A stretch of 46,325 nucleotides of DNA from Bacillus sp. RO2 (GTDB lineage: Bacteria; Bacillota; Bacilli; Bacillales; Bacillaceae_I): positions 1 to 46,325 of the forward strand of contig NZ_JAAXCU010000035.1 of NCBI RefSeq assembly GCF_012911845.1. Direction: 5' to 3'. How positions within the stretch are numbered: position 1 is the stretch's first letter; the number at the start of each line of letters is the position of its first letter. Position numbers and translations under genes: made by a program. Of this stretch, positions 7,703-15,825 are shown piece by piece. Below the pieces are notes generated by a model that made no database searches, was not told where the DNA came from, and was given only the letters and a program-made list of their open reading frames with translations.

Positions 7703-8779
7703 CTATTCAATAATTCCAGAGCTGATAAGTCTTACTTCTGCCTCAACTTGTACAGTTATAGTTGGATAAGTAGAATCTTTCCATTTTTTAAAGTCAAATC
7801 CTCTTTTTCGAGATTTTGCTTCATATCCTAAGCCAATTGGGTCTACACCTTTTTCCTGGAATTCCTTTATCATTGATTCTGATTCCTTGATGATCTTTTC
7901 TTCCATCATCTTCTGAAACTCCTTCAACTCCTTAGGTGTCACTTTATTACCTGTATACTCTCTCACTGCTCCATCCAAGCTTACAATCATCCTAATAGAT
8001 GGAATGTCGTCTTTCCATTTCACCTTAAACTTCCTGTCTGTCTTTATACTTCTGATTGAAACGAATTGTTCCTTATCTTTCACTTTCAATGAAACGGTCC
8101 CGTCTGCATGCTTGTCAACGAGTGTTTTAAAATAAAACAGTTTTTCATTTGGAATGGTCATTTCATATTTATCTTCTTTCAATACTGCCGCACCAACAAT
8201 TTCTGCACTTTTTTCTGTCTTCTTCAAAATTGGTAAGTTTGGGTCTTTCCCTTTTTGATAAAAATCAGACAAAAAAATATGCAAGTTGGTTTCTGGCACA
8301 TCTCTTCGGTCAATATTATGTTTTAAAAGATTATATAAGTGATCTCCTGTGCCTCTTGTACCAAGATCTTGCTGCAGGAGGTCTTTTGTGTCCCCTTCTA
8401 CAATCGCCAAATATAATCCTGTACCAATACTTGCATCGCGCTGTAAACCATCTACAAGATCGATAACACCTTTTTCCGCCAATGCTTTGTTGAACAAAAC
8501 CAACTCTAAGCTTCCATTAACAATTGGTGCAGACGATTCCTTCTGCGCATTCCTCAATATATCTTTATTTAAATTAGAGATTCCAGTAAATCTTTCATTC
8601 ACTATGGTTTGATCAGCTTTATAAACAGGGACGACAAAAATACCCTCCACTTCATTTTCTCCAATTAAATCAAAGCCTTCTACTGATTCAATATTAATAT
8701 CATCGACAATTTCCTTTTCCAGGCACCCAGTTAGAGACAGACAGATTGTAATAATCCAGATGATATTATGACGAGGCAT
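7703..8779 (-). CDS. gerC: Spore germinant receptor lipoprotein, Ger(x)C family
   Basis: A 358-aa protein. A short signal peptide ends in the lipobox LTGC (C18), followed by the three-part GerBC fold, including the central region FYQKGKDPNLPIL typical of the family. The start at 8779 is chosen because AGGGG lies 8 nt upstream and the signal peptide begins there; a longer in-frame extension would bury it. It overlaps the permease gene by 14 bp. With GerA and GerB it forms a nutrient receptor in the spore inner membrane. The germinant cannot be predicted. Confidence 0.88.
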   Translation of the reverse strand: MPRHNIIWIITICLSLTGCLEKEIVDDINIESVEGFDLIGENEVEGIFVVPVYKADQTIVNERFTGISNLNKDILRNAQKESSAPIVNGSLELVLFNKALAEKGVIDLVDGLQRDASIGTGLYLAIVEGDTKDLLQQDLGTRGTGDHLYNLLKHNIDRRDVPETNLHIFLSDFYQKGKDPNLPILKKTEKSAEIVGAAVLKEDKYEMTIPNEKLFYFKTLVDKHADGTVSLKVKDKEQFVSIRSIKTDRKFKVKWKDDIPSIRMIVSLDGAVREYTGNKVTPKELKEFQKMMEEKIIKESESMIKEFQEKGVDPIGLGYEAKSRKRGFDFKKWKDSTYPTITVQVEAEVRLISSGIIE

Positions 8780-9869
8780 TTTCTTTTTTCCCCTTTCTCC
8801 AATATATAAAGGTAATGAATAGGAATAATATTGGAATATATATATAAACCATATAAAATCCGACTTTTCCAAGATAACTGTTCAAATCATTAATTAATTT
8901 TCTGTCTTCAAATTGATTCATAAGAATAAAAACGACAATTGTAATGATCATTAATGAGGTTCTGTGTTTTAGCTTGGTCATCCTTTTCGCAAGCCTACTA
9001 GAACACCATAGAAACAAGCACACATTTGGAAGAATAATTAGACACCAGTTTGCAATCCCGATGTATTCTACACGCTCTACGAAAGGAAGCTCAATGATTT
9101 TCCAAATGGATAGTGTTGCCCAAATACTCTTCTGCAGCTTACCTTCACTGAAATAGGCAAACGTAATTAGGGCAAATATGAGATAAATGGAAGAGGTGAC
9201 GAACACCCCTAAATGAGCCCATTTTTTCGATTGCTGAGGTTTGCTAATGAATGGATAAAATACTAATAGTGTCTCAAAACCAAGCATACTTAAAGTCATA
9301 TCCTTACCGGAGAGGAAAATCTCCTTAAACGAGTGATCAAAAATTGGTAACAGGTTACGAAAATTTGCATATTCCAATGGTAGCACAATGGTTAGAAATA
9401 AATAGGAGGGTAGCATAACACCCAAAAATGCAACTCCTGTAATGACCCTGAACCCACCAGTAATAATATAATAAACAAGTAGTAAAAATAACAAAGAGAA
9501 AAACCATGTACTCAAATCTGGGAACAACCAAACTTGAACTACCTCTATATAAGTTCTGAGCACTGTTACAACTGTCATGATAAAGTAAAAAACAAAGAAA
9601 AGGTTTAATAGGTTGCCTATCCATTTTCCAAAAGCAATTCGGTGCGCACTCGCCAAATCACCATCGCTCTTTTCACAAATCTTATAAATCATATAAATGA
9701 TGATATGAGTAAAGAAACCAAATAGAATAATTCCCATCCATGCATCATAGCCGGCAGACATTGCAATGACCCTCTGATAACCAAGTGCCCCAACTCCAAA
9801 CTGTGTGCTATGAATTAAATAAAACACTAAAAAAGGTGATATTTGAAAATTTTTAGGAACTGTTTGCAA
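8766..9869 (-). CDS. gerB: Spore germinant receptor B subunit, GerAB/GerKB family
   Basis: A 367-aa membrane protein of the APC-like spore germination permease family, with ten predicted helices starting at SPFLVFYLIHSTQFGVGALG. This subunit binds the germinant in studied receptors. I take TTG at 9869, 7 nt after GGAGG; an ATG two codons upstream is only 1 nt from the ribosome site. It sits between gerA and gerC in the usual operon order, with a 14-bp overlap with gerC. Confidence 0.88.
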   Translation of the reverse strand: MQTVPKNFQISPFLVFYLIHSTQFGVGALGYQRVIAMSAGYDAWMGIILFGFFTHIIIYMIYKICEKSDGDLASAHRIAFGKWIGNLLNLFFVFYFIMTVVTVLRTYIEVVQVWLFPDLSTWFFSLLFLLLVYYIITGGFRVITGVAFLGVMLPSYLFLTIVLPLEYANFRNLLPIFDHSFKEIFLSGKDMTLSMLGFETLLVFYPFISKPQQSKKWAHLGVFVTSSIYLIFALITFAYFSEGKLQKSIWATLSIWKIIELPFVERVEYIGIANWCLIILPNVCLFLWCSSRLAKRMTKLKHRTSLMIITIVVFILMNQFEDRKLINDLNSYLGKVGFYMVYIYIPILFLFITFIYWRKGKKENASS

Positions 9870-9892
9870 TGTCATACCTCCCTTCTATTTCT

Positions 9893-11413
9893 TCACTCAT
9901 CAATATCTTTTTTGGGCTTGGTTTTTGTCTTAGTCGTTCGTTGTGGTTTATTGGTTCTTAATTGCCCAGGTCTTTCTGTTTGCATGGAGAATGGTAACCG
10001 TAACAGAGCATCTTTCATATCTTTAACCCTTGGAGGGTAAATGGGCTCCAAATAAGGCCTTCCGAGAGATGTCAGCCTTAACAAGTGAGCTGCCAAGATA
10101 CAGAAACAAAAAACAATGCCAAGCAATCCCCATAATTCTGCAAACAAAAGAAAAGGGAACCTCAATAGTCGAATGGTGTTACCCATTTTATAAACAGGTG
10201 TCGTAAAAGATGCTAGCGCAGCAAGCGCAACTATAATTAAGAGAACGTTACTTGTCAGACCAGCTTCAACCGAAGCCGTTCCAATAACGATTCCACCCAC
10301 GATACCGATGGTCTGACCTACCTTTGTTGGAAGTCTTGCTCCAGCTTCCCGTAGTAATTCGATAGTCAATTCAAGAAAAACCGCTTCTAAAATAGGCGGC
10401 AAAGGAACCTCTCGCCTTGAAGAAATCAATGTGCTCAGTAGATCTTTTGGAATCAATTCATAGTGATAGCTTAAAACTGCTACATAGACCGGGGTAACCA
10501 AGATAGAAAAGGCAACACCAAACAGTCTTATTAGACGAAAAAATGAAGAAAGCCAATAACTTAAATAATAATCTTCAAAGGAAGAGAAAAATTCAACCAG
10601 AGTAGTCGGACCTATTAGTCCATGTGGGGAGCCGTCCACCATGATCACTACTTTTCCTTCAGTCAATGCCGACACAATTCGGTCGGGCCTTTCTGTGTCC
10701 AGAAGGAGCGGAAATATCGTATTACCGTCATCGGATATTAGTTGTGTGATATAAGAACTGTCATTAATATGATCGAATTCTACGTCATCAAGCCGTTGCG
10801 TTACAGTCTGAACATTATCCTTATTGACAATTCCATCCAAGTAGATTACAGCAATTCGTGTCCTAGAGATAGTACCTAACTTCTTTTGCTCCACTGTTAA
10901 CATTGGAGTACTTAAGCGTCTTCTTATAAGGTTTATATTAGAATCTATATTTTCCACGAAGGATTCTTTTGGTCCAATAACGCTGAACTCTACTTCTGGC
11001 AAAGAAACAGCACGTGTCTGTACAAATTCTGAACGTACTAACAACCCTTTTTTGTCTTTCTCCCCAATCTGCACAAAAATGAATCCTGATAACAGCTTTT
11101 CTCTTACTTCCTTAGGGTCGGAGCTAATGGTCACTACTTCAATTGGTAAAATGTTTTTTAAATCTTGCAAATTGCTCCACGGTCTGGTGGAAATGCTATG
11201 TAATATGTCACGATGCAGGAAATCAGTATCTACTAATGTGTAGTAATAGTTAATCCACACTTTCCTATTGCCATCATTGGTCTCATTTGTAAATCTCAAA
11301 AAATCTATAGACTTCTCCATTTGTAATAATAATTGCGTTACAGTCATGTCTTCTACTTTGTTAGATGTTTCACCGTTTCTGGGTGAAAACAGTTTTTTAA
11401 GCAGTTTTTTCAT
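9893..11413 (-). CDS. gerA: Spore germinant receptor A subunit, GerAA/GerKA family
   Basis: A 506-aa protein, normal family length. The N-terminal soluble half (about 1-275) includes SRTRIAVIYLDGIVNK and VDGSPHGLIGPTT. The membrane half starts about residue 285 and contains the conserved ISSRREVPLPPILE and RLPTKVGQTIGIVGG. The C-terminus is a basic, disordered tail. ATG at 11413 follows GGGGGAG; a TTG one codon earlier is possible. It is the first gene of the three-gene receptor operon. A forespore (sigma-G) promoter is expected, but I could not place one convincingly. Confidence 0.9.
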   Translation of the reverse strand: MKKLLKKLFSPRNGETSNKVEDMTVTQLLLQMEKSIDFLRFTNETNDGNRKVWINYYYTLVDTDFLHRDILHSISTRPWSNLQDLKNILPIEVVTISSDPKEVREKLLSGFIFVQIGEKDKKGLLVRSEFVQTRAVSLPEVEFSVIGPKESFVENIDSNINLIRRRLSTPMLTVEQKKLGTISRTRIAVIYLDGIVNKDNVQTVTQRLDDVEFDHINDSSYITQLISDDGNTIFPLLLDTERPDRIVSALTEGKVVIMVDGSPHGLIGPTTLVEFFSSFEDYYLSYWLSSFFRLIRLFGVAFSILVTPVYVAVLSYHYELIPKDLLSTLISSRREVPLPPILEAVFLELTIELLREAGARLPTKVGQTIGIVGGIVIGTASVEAGLTSNVLLIIVALAALASFTTPVYKMGNTIRLLRFPFLLFAELWGLLGIVFCFCILAAHLLRLTSLGRPYLEPIYPPRVKDMKDALLRLPFSMQTERPGQLRTNKPQRTTKTKTKPKKDIDE

Positions 11414-11518
11414 CAAACTCCCCCCTCTCTTTAGGTACTGGACGTCACAATTCTTCTCTTATTTTTCCTATAAAGTTATGTAATATACCAACTGTTAAAT
11501 GGGCAGATATTCAGGCCA

Positions 11519-11545
11519 TAAAAAAAAGAGTCCTATTTGGACTCT
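11519..11545 (-). terminator. Terminator of the YolD-like gene
   Basis: Minus strand: AGAGTCC/GGACTCT with a 5-nt loop, then a run of eight T. It sits 10 bp after the stop codon. Confidence 0.85.
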
Positions 11546-11555
11546 GAAGTGCTGA

Positions 11556-11882
11556 CTATTTTTGTGGCCGTCTAATAATCTCTACCACATCAAAAATACG
11601 AATATGATAAATGTTCTTATCCACATCTTTGATTGTAAGTTTGTTCGCTTTATAGCGGAAAGATTGTATACGACCGGTAATTTGGATGACATCTCCTTCA
11701 AACCAGATTGACATCTTGAAAATTTCCTTTGCCATATACATATGACGTAATAACTTCTTTATATATTGAATATCCGGAATATTTTCCGGGTACAACAGAA
11801 ATCCTTGTACTGTCCGGTCCGCGTCATTTTTCCATAAATACATGGATTGATTTGATAGTTTATCTTCTTTTTTATGTTCCAT
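11556..11882 (-). CDS. YolD-like family protein
   Basis: A 108-aa soluble protein. The layout (W-x-N, then LYPEN, a helical middle, and a beta-rich end with DVIQITGRIQSFRYKANKLTIKD) resembles the YolD family, small proteins often near UV-damage-repair polymerases. No polymerase gene is present here, so no repair role is implied. ATG follows AGGGG by 8 nt. Monocistronic with its own terminator. The family call is moderate because the similarity is by pattern only. Confidence 0.5.
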   Translation of the reverse strand: MEHKKEDKLSNQSMYLWKNDADRTVQGFLLYPENIPDIQYIKKLLRHMYMAKEIFKMSIWFEGDVIQITGRIQSFRYKANKLTIKDVDKNIYHIRIFDVVEIIRRPQK

Positions 11883-12056
11883 GGCAATTACCCCTTTTCT
11901 TACAATATCGTTGATACACTCTTACAGGTAACCTCCATACACAACAGAACATATAACTATACAAGCCATATGCCATTTCTACTACACAGTTTATTCCTGA
12001 TATCCTGACATGTCAACCAAACAACCGTGCACTATAGTGGATGTACCGGGAATAAA

Positions 12057-12089
12057 GAAAAGCTAGCTTTTCGTTAGGATCTCCTAATG
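12057..12089 (+). promoter_or_regulatory. Two adjacent palindromes in the sigma-factor leader
   Basis: GAAAAGCTAGCTTTTC (12057-12072) is a perfect 16-nt palindrome. Directly after it, TTAGGATCTCCTAA (12074-12087) is a perfect 14-nt palindrome that contains the AGGA ribosome site and ends on the A of the start codon. Either could be an operator; the second could also occlude ribosome binding in the RNA. Confidence 0.5.
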
Positions 12090-12560
12090 AAACCACCTTT
12101 TGAAAGTGTATTAGATGAGTACACTCCTATGATACACCATATCATTAAGACTTTGAACATATACAAAGATAAAGATCGATACGTTCATGAAGCAACAATC
12201 GCTTTATGGGAAGCTTACTGTTCTCAAGACTGCTCAAAGGGGTCATTTACTTCTTATGCTTATTCATCCATAAGGGGAAAATTGCTAAATTATTTAAAAA
12301 AAGAGGTGCGTTGGGAAAATACACACATGTTTGTAGATGAGCTGCCGAAAACTTCAACTGATTTTTTTAATCCATCGATGGGTAATTTGGAGGAATACAC
12401 TTGCTATTTAACAGAAAAGCAGAAGAAGTGGGTCGTTGAATGCATTATTAAAGGCAAGAAATTGGAGGAAGTTGCGGTACAGGAAGGGGTTACGGTTAGT
12501 GCGGTTAAGTCTTGGCGGGCAGAGGCACTGAAAAAGCTTAGGAGAGAAATTTCAAAGTAA
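12087..12560 (+). CDS. Small sigma-70-family RNA polymerase sigma factor
   Basis: A 157-aa protein. Region 2 (about 8-75) reads as MIHHIIKTLNIYKDKD through GSFTSYAYSSIRGKLLNYLKK, matching the core-binding and -10 helices. Region 4 (about 108-155) has a helix-turn-helix (KKLEEVAVQEGVTVSAVKSW) and a basic end. Region 3 is absent, so it is ECF-sized. No anti-sigma gene is adjacent. The start overlaps a palindrome covering the ribosome site. It is alone and rightward between leftward genes. Its target promoters are unknown. It is not one of the standard sporulation sigma factors by length or context. Confidence 0.75.
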   Translation: MKPPFESVLDEYTPMIHHIIKTLNIYKDKDRYVHEATIALWEAYCSQDCSKGSFTSYAYSSIRGKLLNYLKKEVRWENTHMFVDELPKTSTDFFNPSMGNLEEYTCYLTEKQKKWVVECIIKGKKLEEVAVQEGVTVSAVKSWRAEALKKLRREISK

Positions 12561-12576
12561 CAATAAGAAACTTTAA

Positions 12577-12795
12577 GGGGGCCACTGAAAAACTCTTTGA
12601 ATTTAGATGTTGTTTAGACACCGCTGTTGATTTCCGCAAATGGCTTCGCTTTCCTAGGGGCGCTGCTGGAGCCTCCTCGGCTTCGCCTGTGGGGTCTCCA
12701 CCTAGCGCTATCTCCCTAAGGAGTCTTCGCCTTTTGCTCCAATCACCAGCTAGGAATCATTAAAAACTTTACGTTATCAATTTCTCAGTGGCCCC
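12577..12795. repeat. Type-1 dispersed repeat, full-length copy with terminal inverted repeats
   Basis: About 219 bp bounded by GGGGCCACTGA and its inverse TCAGTGGCCCC. Inside, about 125 bp of GC-richer core begins CACCGCTGTTGATTTCCGC and ends with an imperfect inverse of that start (GCTCCAATCACCAGC). The core contains GGCTTCGCC (UUCG hairpin) and a GGGGTCTCCACC segment. Related copies lie at 15572, 30508 and 45838. No coding potential. Confidence 0.8.
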
Positions 12796-12824
12796 ATAAA
12801 AAGCTGGCTCCGATCCGCTTCTTT

Positions 12825-13019
12825 TTAGCTTCTTGCTTCTTGCATATATTGATAGACTACCTCACCATTGTGCTTGGCAATGCCTCTAAAGTGTTTAAAG
12901 TCCTCACGAGCAACCAGCACTTTACGAAAAATCATGAAATCCTCTTTTTGAATTTTATATTCATGAAGCTCTCCAGTTTTAAGCTTGTCCAATATTTCTG
13001 TTGCTAAATTTTCATTCAC
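12825..13019 (-). CDS. Conserved small hypothetical protein, 64 aa
   Basis: A soluble protein ending KVLVAREDFKHFRGIAKHNGEVVYQYMQEARS-like; the family has no known function that I can name. I take GTG at 13019: GGAG lies 8 nt upstream, and a -10-like TACAAT at 13048-13053 would start transcription just before it. Longer forms from the GTG at 13064 or ATG at 13025 are possible but less well supported. Monocistronic, downstream of a terminator at 13090-13120. Confidence 0.6.
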   Translation of the reverse strand: MNENLATEILDKLKTGELHEYKIQKEDFMIFRKVLVAREDFKHFRGIAKHNGEVVYQYMQEARS

Positions 13020-13089
13020 AATCATCACTCCATCTTTCCAAAATACTATTGTATATTTTATCACTGTAGACCTGATGTGAAAATAAGAA

Positions 13090-13120
13090 GCAAAAAAACC
13101 CCTTCTAAAGAAGGGGTTTT
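13090..13120 (-). terminator. Strong intrinsic terminator without an assigned gene
   Basis: AAAACCCCTTC/GAAGGGGTTTT with a 4-nt loop; the minus-strand side continues to seven T. It lies upstream of the leftward 64-aa gene and downstream of no annotated leftward gene, so it ends an unassigned leftward transcript (or, weakly, a rightward one). Confidence 0.8.
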
Positions 13121-13374
13121 ATGGGGGATAAGGAATAAAATGAATGGGGCAATTAGGTAGCCCTAGTATTATATATGCTATTCATCCATTAACGGTCACA
13201 AAGCAGAACAAAATAAATTAAAAGAAAATTTAGAAAAAATAGTATGAAACTATTTACGTTTCTGCAAAAATAATGCAAACTGTATGTAACACTTTTAAAT
13301 CCACTATTTCACAAAAATAAAAAGCCAGACAGAGTAAGTAGCTGTTGGTGAACACTATTTAGGGGGAGATATCG
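13121..13374. other. Non-coding stretch; possible small-RNA source
   Basis: There is no open frame with a ribosome site on either strand. A weak leftward promoter candidate (TTGCAG at 13262-13267, TACTAT at 13239-13244, 17-bp spacing) would produce about 140 nt ending at the 13090-13120 terminator. The right end holds the ribosome site of the YkvS-like gene. Confidence 0.3.
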
Positions 13375-13557
13375 TTGAAAAAAGCAGAAGTGGGAAACAT
13401 CATAGAATTTCGTGAAGGTCTTCAAGGGGTAGTAGAGAAAGTAAATGAAAACTCTGTCATAGTTGACCTAACCTATATGAACAATTATCGTGATTTAGAA
13501 TTGGAACAACGAACCGTGGTTAATCATAAAAACTATAAGATTGTAAAATCCGTATAG
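13375..13557 (+). CDS. ykvS: YkvS-like protein (DUF2187)
   Basis: A 60-aa protein beginning MKKAEVGNIIEFREGLQGVV and ending NHKNYKIVKSV, a small SH3-like beta-rich fold characteristic of the DUF2187 group that includes B. subtilis YkvS. Its function is unknown. It starts with TTG, 6 nt after a strong AGGGGGAG. It is monocistronic and convergent with the AbrB-like gene through a shared terminator. Confidence 0.8.
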   Translation: MKKAEVGNIIEFREGLQGVVEKVNENSVIVDLTYMNNYRDLELEQRTVVNHKNYKIVKSV

Positions 13558-13566
13558 AATAATGCC

Positions 13567-13605
13567 AAAAAAGACTTCCCAAAATTCTAAGGGGAAGTCT
13601 TTTTT
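13567..13605. terminator. Bidirectional terminator between convergent genes
   Basis: AAAAAAGACTTCCC pairs with GGGAAGTCTTTTTT (one extra G before the right arm). It terminates the YkvS-like gene rightward and the AbrB-like gene leftward. Confidence 0.85.
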
Positions 13606-13606
13606 A

Positions 13607-13921
13607 CTAACCAGTTTCCTCTTCTAAAATTTCCAAAACGACGGCTGATCGCTCTTTATCAAGGCGAACAGAAAAATGTGTTTCTTCATTGATATTTAAG
13701 TTGCGCCTAATCTCAATAGGAATGTTAACTTTTCCGTTATTGGAAACAATGGATTCATTAAAAATGTGCTCTTCATTAATTGGTTTCATGACTAACCCTA
13801 AAGGTTGTTCCATAATCATCAAGACATCGCCATCGGAAATATCAAGTTGTTCTCTTATTGACTTGGGAATGGTTAAATGGCCAGATTTACGAATTCTCCT
13901 AAGCTCTTTCGTTTGGCTCAT
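13607..13921 (-). CDS. AbrB/SpoVT-type protein with two tandem DNA-binding folds
   Basis: A 104-aa protein. The first swapped-hairpin fold spans about residues 5-45 (RKSGHLTIPKSIREQL). A second, more divergent copy spans about 55-100 (SNNGKVNIPIEIRRNL). AbrB-type proteins normally carry one such fold and dimerise, so this could be a pseudo-dimer in one chain, either a transcription regulator or a DNA-binding antitoxin. No toxin gene is adjacent. ATG at 13921 follows AGGAG by 8 nt; an upstream in-frame GTG abuts the ribosome site and is rejected. Confidence 0.7.
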   Translation of the reverse strand: MSQTKELRRIRKSGHLTIPKSIREQLDISDGDVLMIMEQPLGLVMKPINEEHIFNESIVSNNGKVNIPIEIRRNLNINEETHFSVRLDKERSAVVLEILEEETG

Positions 13922-14003
13922 AAGGGACACTCCTATTTTTTATTTCTTATTCCCTGCTATGCTGAAATGAAAACGAACTTTGCCAATAAAGATATAATAA
14001 GGG

Positions 14004-14672
14004 TCAAAGGTCACCTATTTTTGCAATAAGATCTGATTCTACAATATGCACACCGTTTCTTCCATCTTTTAAAAATCTTACCATCGCTTTTGCAACTGTT
14101 TGTCCATGTACAGAACGGTATTTTTTCAACTTTCCACGCAATACTGGCTGAATGGCAGTGCCTAGAACTTCTCCAATTCTTTCCCCCAGTCTAAACTCCT
14201 CTCGATCTCCAAGAAGTAAGGAAGGCCTAAAGAAATAGGTAGACGGAATGCCAATTGCCGAAACGGCTTTTTCCATCTCACCTTTTACATGATTGTAGAA
14301 AAATCTAGAATTTTCATCGGCTCCAATAGCTGATACTACAGCGATTCTGGTTACTCCATTTTCTTTGGCAAGACGGGCTGCTTCCACTACATAATCAAAG
14401 TCCACTTTTCGAAAGTTTTCTTGTGTGCCTGCTTTTTTCTTAGTTGTTCCTAAACAAACGAAGAGATCATCGACCTTAAAATGTTCCTTATAGTCAGACA
14501 TTTTATCGAAATCAATTTTCACTTCATTTAACTTAGGTTGAGTCTCAGTCGTTTGCTTCCTTACAAATGTGGTAAGGTTTTCGTAATCAGAATTTTGCGA
14601 AATCTCCCTCTTTACGTATGCTCCTACTAAACCGGTTGCACCAATTAATAGAGCGCTTCTATTTAAATTCAT
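14004..14672 (-). CDS. NAD(P)-binding oxidoreductase, HTATIP2-like atypical SDR
   Basis: A 222-aa Rossmann protein. GATGLVGAYV near residue 12 is the nucleotide-binding motif, LFVCLGTTKKKAG the substrate-side loop, and VSAIGADENSRFFYNHVKGEME carries the Y-x3-K pair. The KGEME-FFRPS pattern is typical of the NAD(P)H-binding group related to human HTATIP2/TIP30 and bacterial nucleoside-diphosphate-sugar epimerase-like proteins. The substrate is unknown. Monocistronic; no terminator is evident. Confidence 0.7.
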   Translation of the reverse strand: MNLNRSALLIGATGLVGAYVKREISQNSDYENLTTFVRKQTTETQPKLNEVKIDFDKMSDYKEHFKVDDLFVCLGTTKKKAGTQENFRKVDFDYVVEAARLAKENGVTRIAVVSAIGADENSRFFYNHVKGEMEKAVSAIGIPSTYFFRPSLLLGDREEFRLGERIGEVLGTAIQPVLRGKLKKYRSVHGQTVAKAMVRFLKDGRNGVHIVESDLIAKIGDL

Positions 14673-14731
14673 ATAAGGTTCTCCTCTACCTTTGTTATTT
14701 ACTTTATAACAGAATTAGCGTTTTCCTACAA

Positions 14732-15571
14732 CTATTCACGCTCTTGAGACAATTCCTCTCTATCAGCGGTTGAAGGTGGTTTTTCCATCCAGCGATTGTT
14801 AACCATAATGTCAGCACCTGACTTTGCAAGTAACGCTGACTCTGAAGAAAGTTTTTCATATTTCATCGCAAGATCTGTCCGTTGACTTGCAGCGAAAGCA
14901 GTAGCATAATTCCCGATTCCAGCTGCAACCATCAAACTATTATGAAACATCATTAATTTATCAGAAAATGGTGGAATGTGAGAAGCAGTTACGGAATAGT
15001 CTGCTGCCATAGGTGCTTGGATATCATCTTTCAGCAATATATCTACAAAAGCTTTTATATGAGAATGAGCTAACTGTTTCGCAGATACCATAAACTCACG
15101 AACCTCACTGCTGACAGCTGTCTGGGAAAAGGCAGTACAAAGAAGCATTCCAATCTGATTAGTTTCGATATTCAGACTTAAATGAGTGACTTCTATTGTA
15201 TTTAATGTCCGTTTGTTTACAAGAGGGTTTAAGCCGCTGAAATATTTTTTGCTTTCTACTAAATATGCTCGATTAGGAATAACCGTATATGGCTTCTTAA
15301 TATATATACCTCTTTCTAATAGAAGGTCTGTTGTTATATCAAAAATTTCGATAGTTCTCTGCAGGAATGTCGTAAAAAGCGTTCTGATATCTTTATTGAA
15401 TACTGCGCTTAGACTTGCGCTATATGTAGCCATTCCAATTTTGGCCATTTGGAGTACATAAGATAGTTGGAATGTGTCTGAAAATAGCCTCGGCGCTTTA
15501 AGATTTATGTCATTTTCCGAGAATGCAATTGGAAGGGGATATTTCCCTTTCCAGAAAACGGCCTTTAGTTC
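14732..15571 (-). pseudogene. DUF3231 gene, 5' half lost at a repeat
   Basis: A 238-aa frame opens at an internal ATG (15448, MAKIGMATYS), but family-like sequence continues in the same frame upstream without any start codon. It reads WKGKYPLPIAFSENDINLKA just before that Met and reaches back to about 15571. There the frame enters the type-1 repeat and stops at 15605-15607. DUF3231 proteins are usually about 330 residues with two related halves; only the second half remains. No ribosome site precedes 15448. It is probably a decayed fragment, though a shortened product cannot be excluded. Confidence 0.75.
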
Positions 15572-15697
15572 AGGTGGAGACCCCGCAGGCGTAGCTGAGG
15601 AGGCTCACGTCAGCCCCTAGGAAAGCGAAGCCATTTGCGGAAATCAACAGCGGTGTTTAAAGAAATTCTAAAAACAATGACTTTTTCAGCGGCCTCC
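15572..15697. repeat. Type-1 dispersed repeat, truncated copy
   Basis: It matches the right two-thirds of the 12577-12795 copy in inverted orientation: from AGGTGGAGACCCC through GAAAGCGAAGCCATTTGCGG to TTTTTCAGCGGCC. The left part is missing and the DUF3231 coding remnant begins there. Confidence 0.8.
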
Positions 15698-15705
15698 ATC
15701 GGAGT

Positions 15706-15760
15706 GAGGAGACTCACGGACCGCCCGCAGGCAAGCGAAGCGCCTGGAACGGAAATCAAC
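15706..15760. repeat. Type-2 dispersed repeat, right-end fragment
   Basis: Its last 47 or so bases (from CTCACGGACCGCCCGCAGG to the GGAAATCAAC end) are the same as the end of the copy at 46114-46240. It directly abuts the type-1 fragment. Confidence 0.75.
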
Positions 15761-15782
15761 TGTATTTAAAACTTGCTTTATT

Positions 15783-15818
15783 AAAAAAAAGAAAACACAA
15801 AAGGAGCTGTGTTTTCTT
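15783..15818 (-). terminator. Terminator of the que operon
   Basis: Minus strand: AAGAAAACACA pairs with TGTGTTTTCTT around an 8-nt loop, followed by eight T. It starts 7 bp after the queF stop. Confidence 0.85.
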
Positions 15819-15825
15819 AAGTGAT

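Noticed and set aside
11417-11500. Search for a sigma-G promoter before the germination operon
   Set aside because: GGTATA and CATAAC-like segments occur but not with the required spacing, so no site is claimed.
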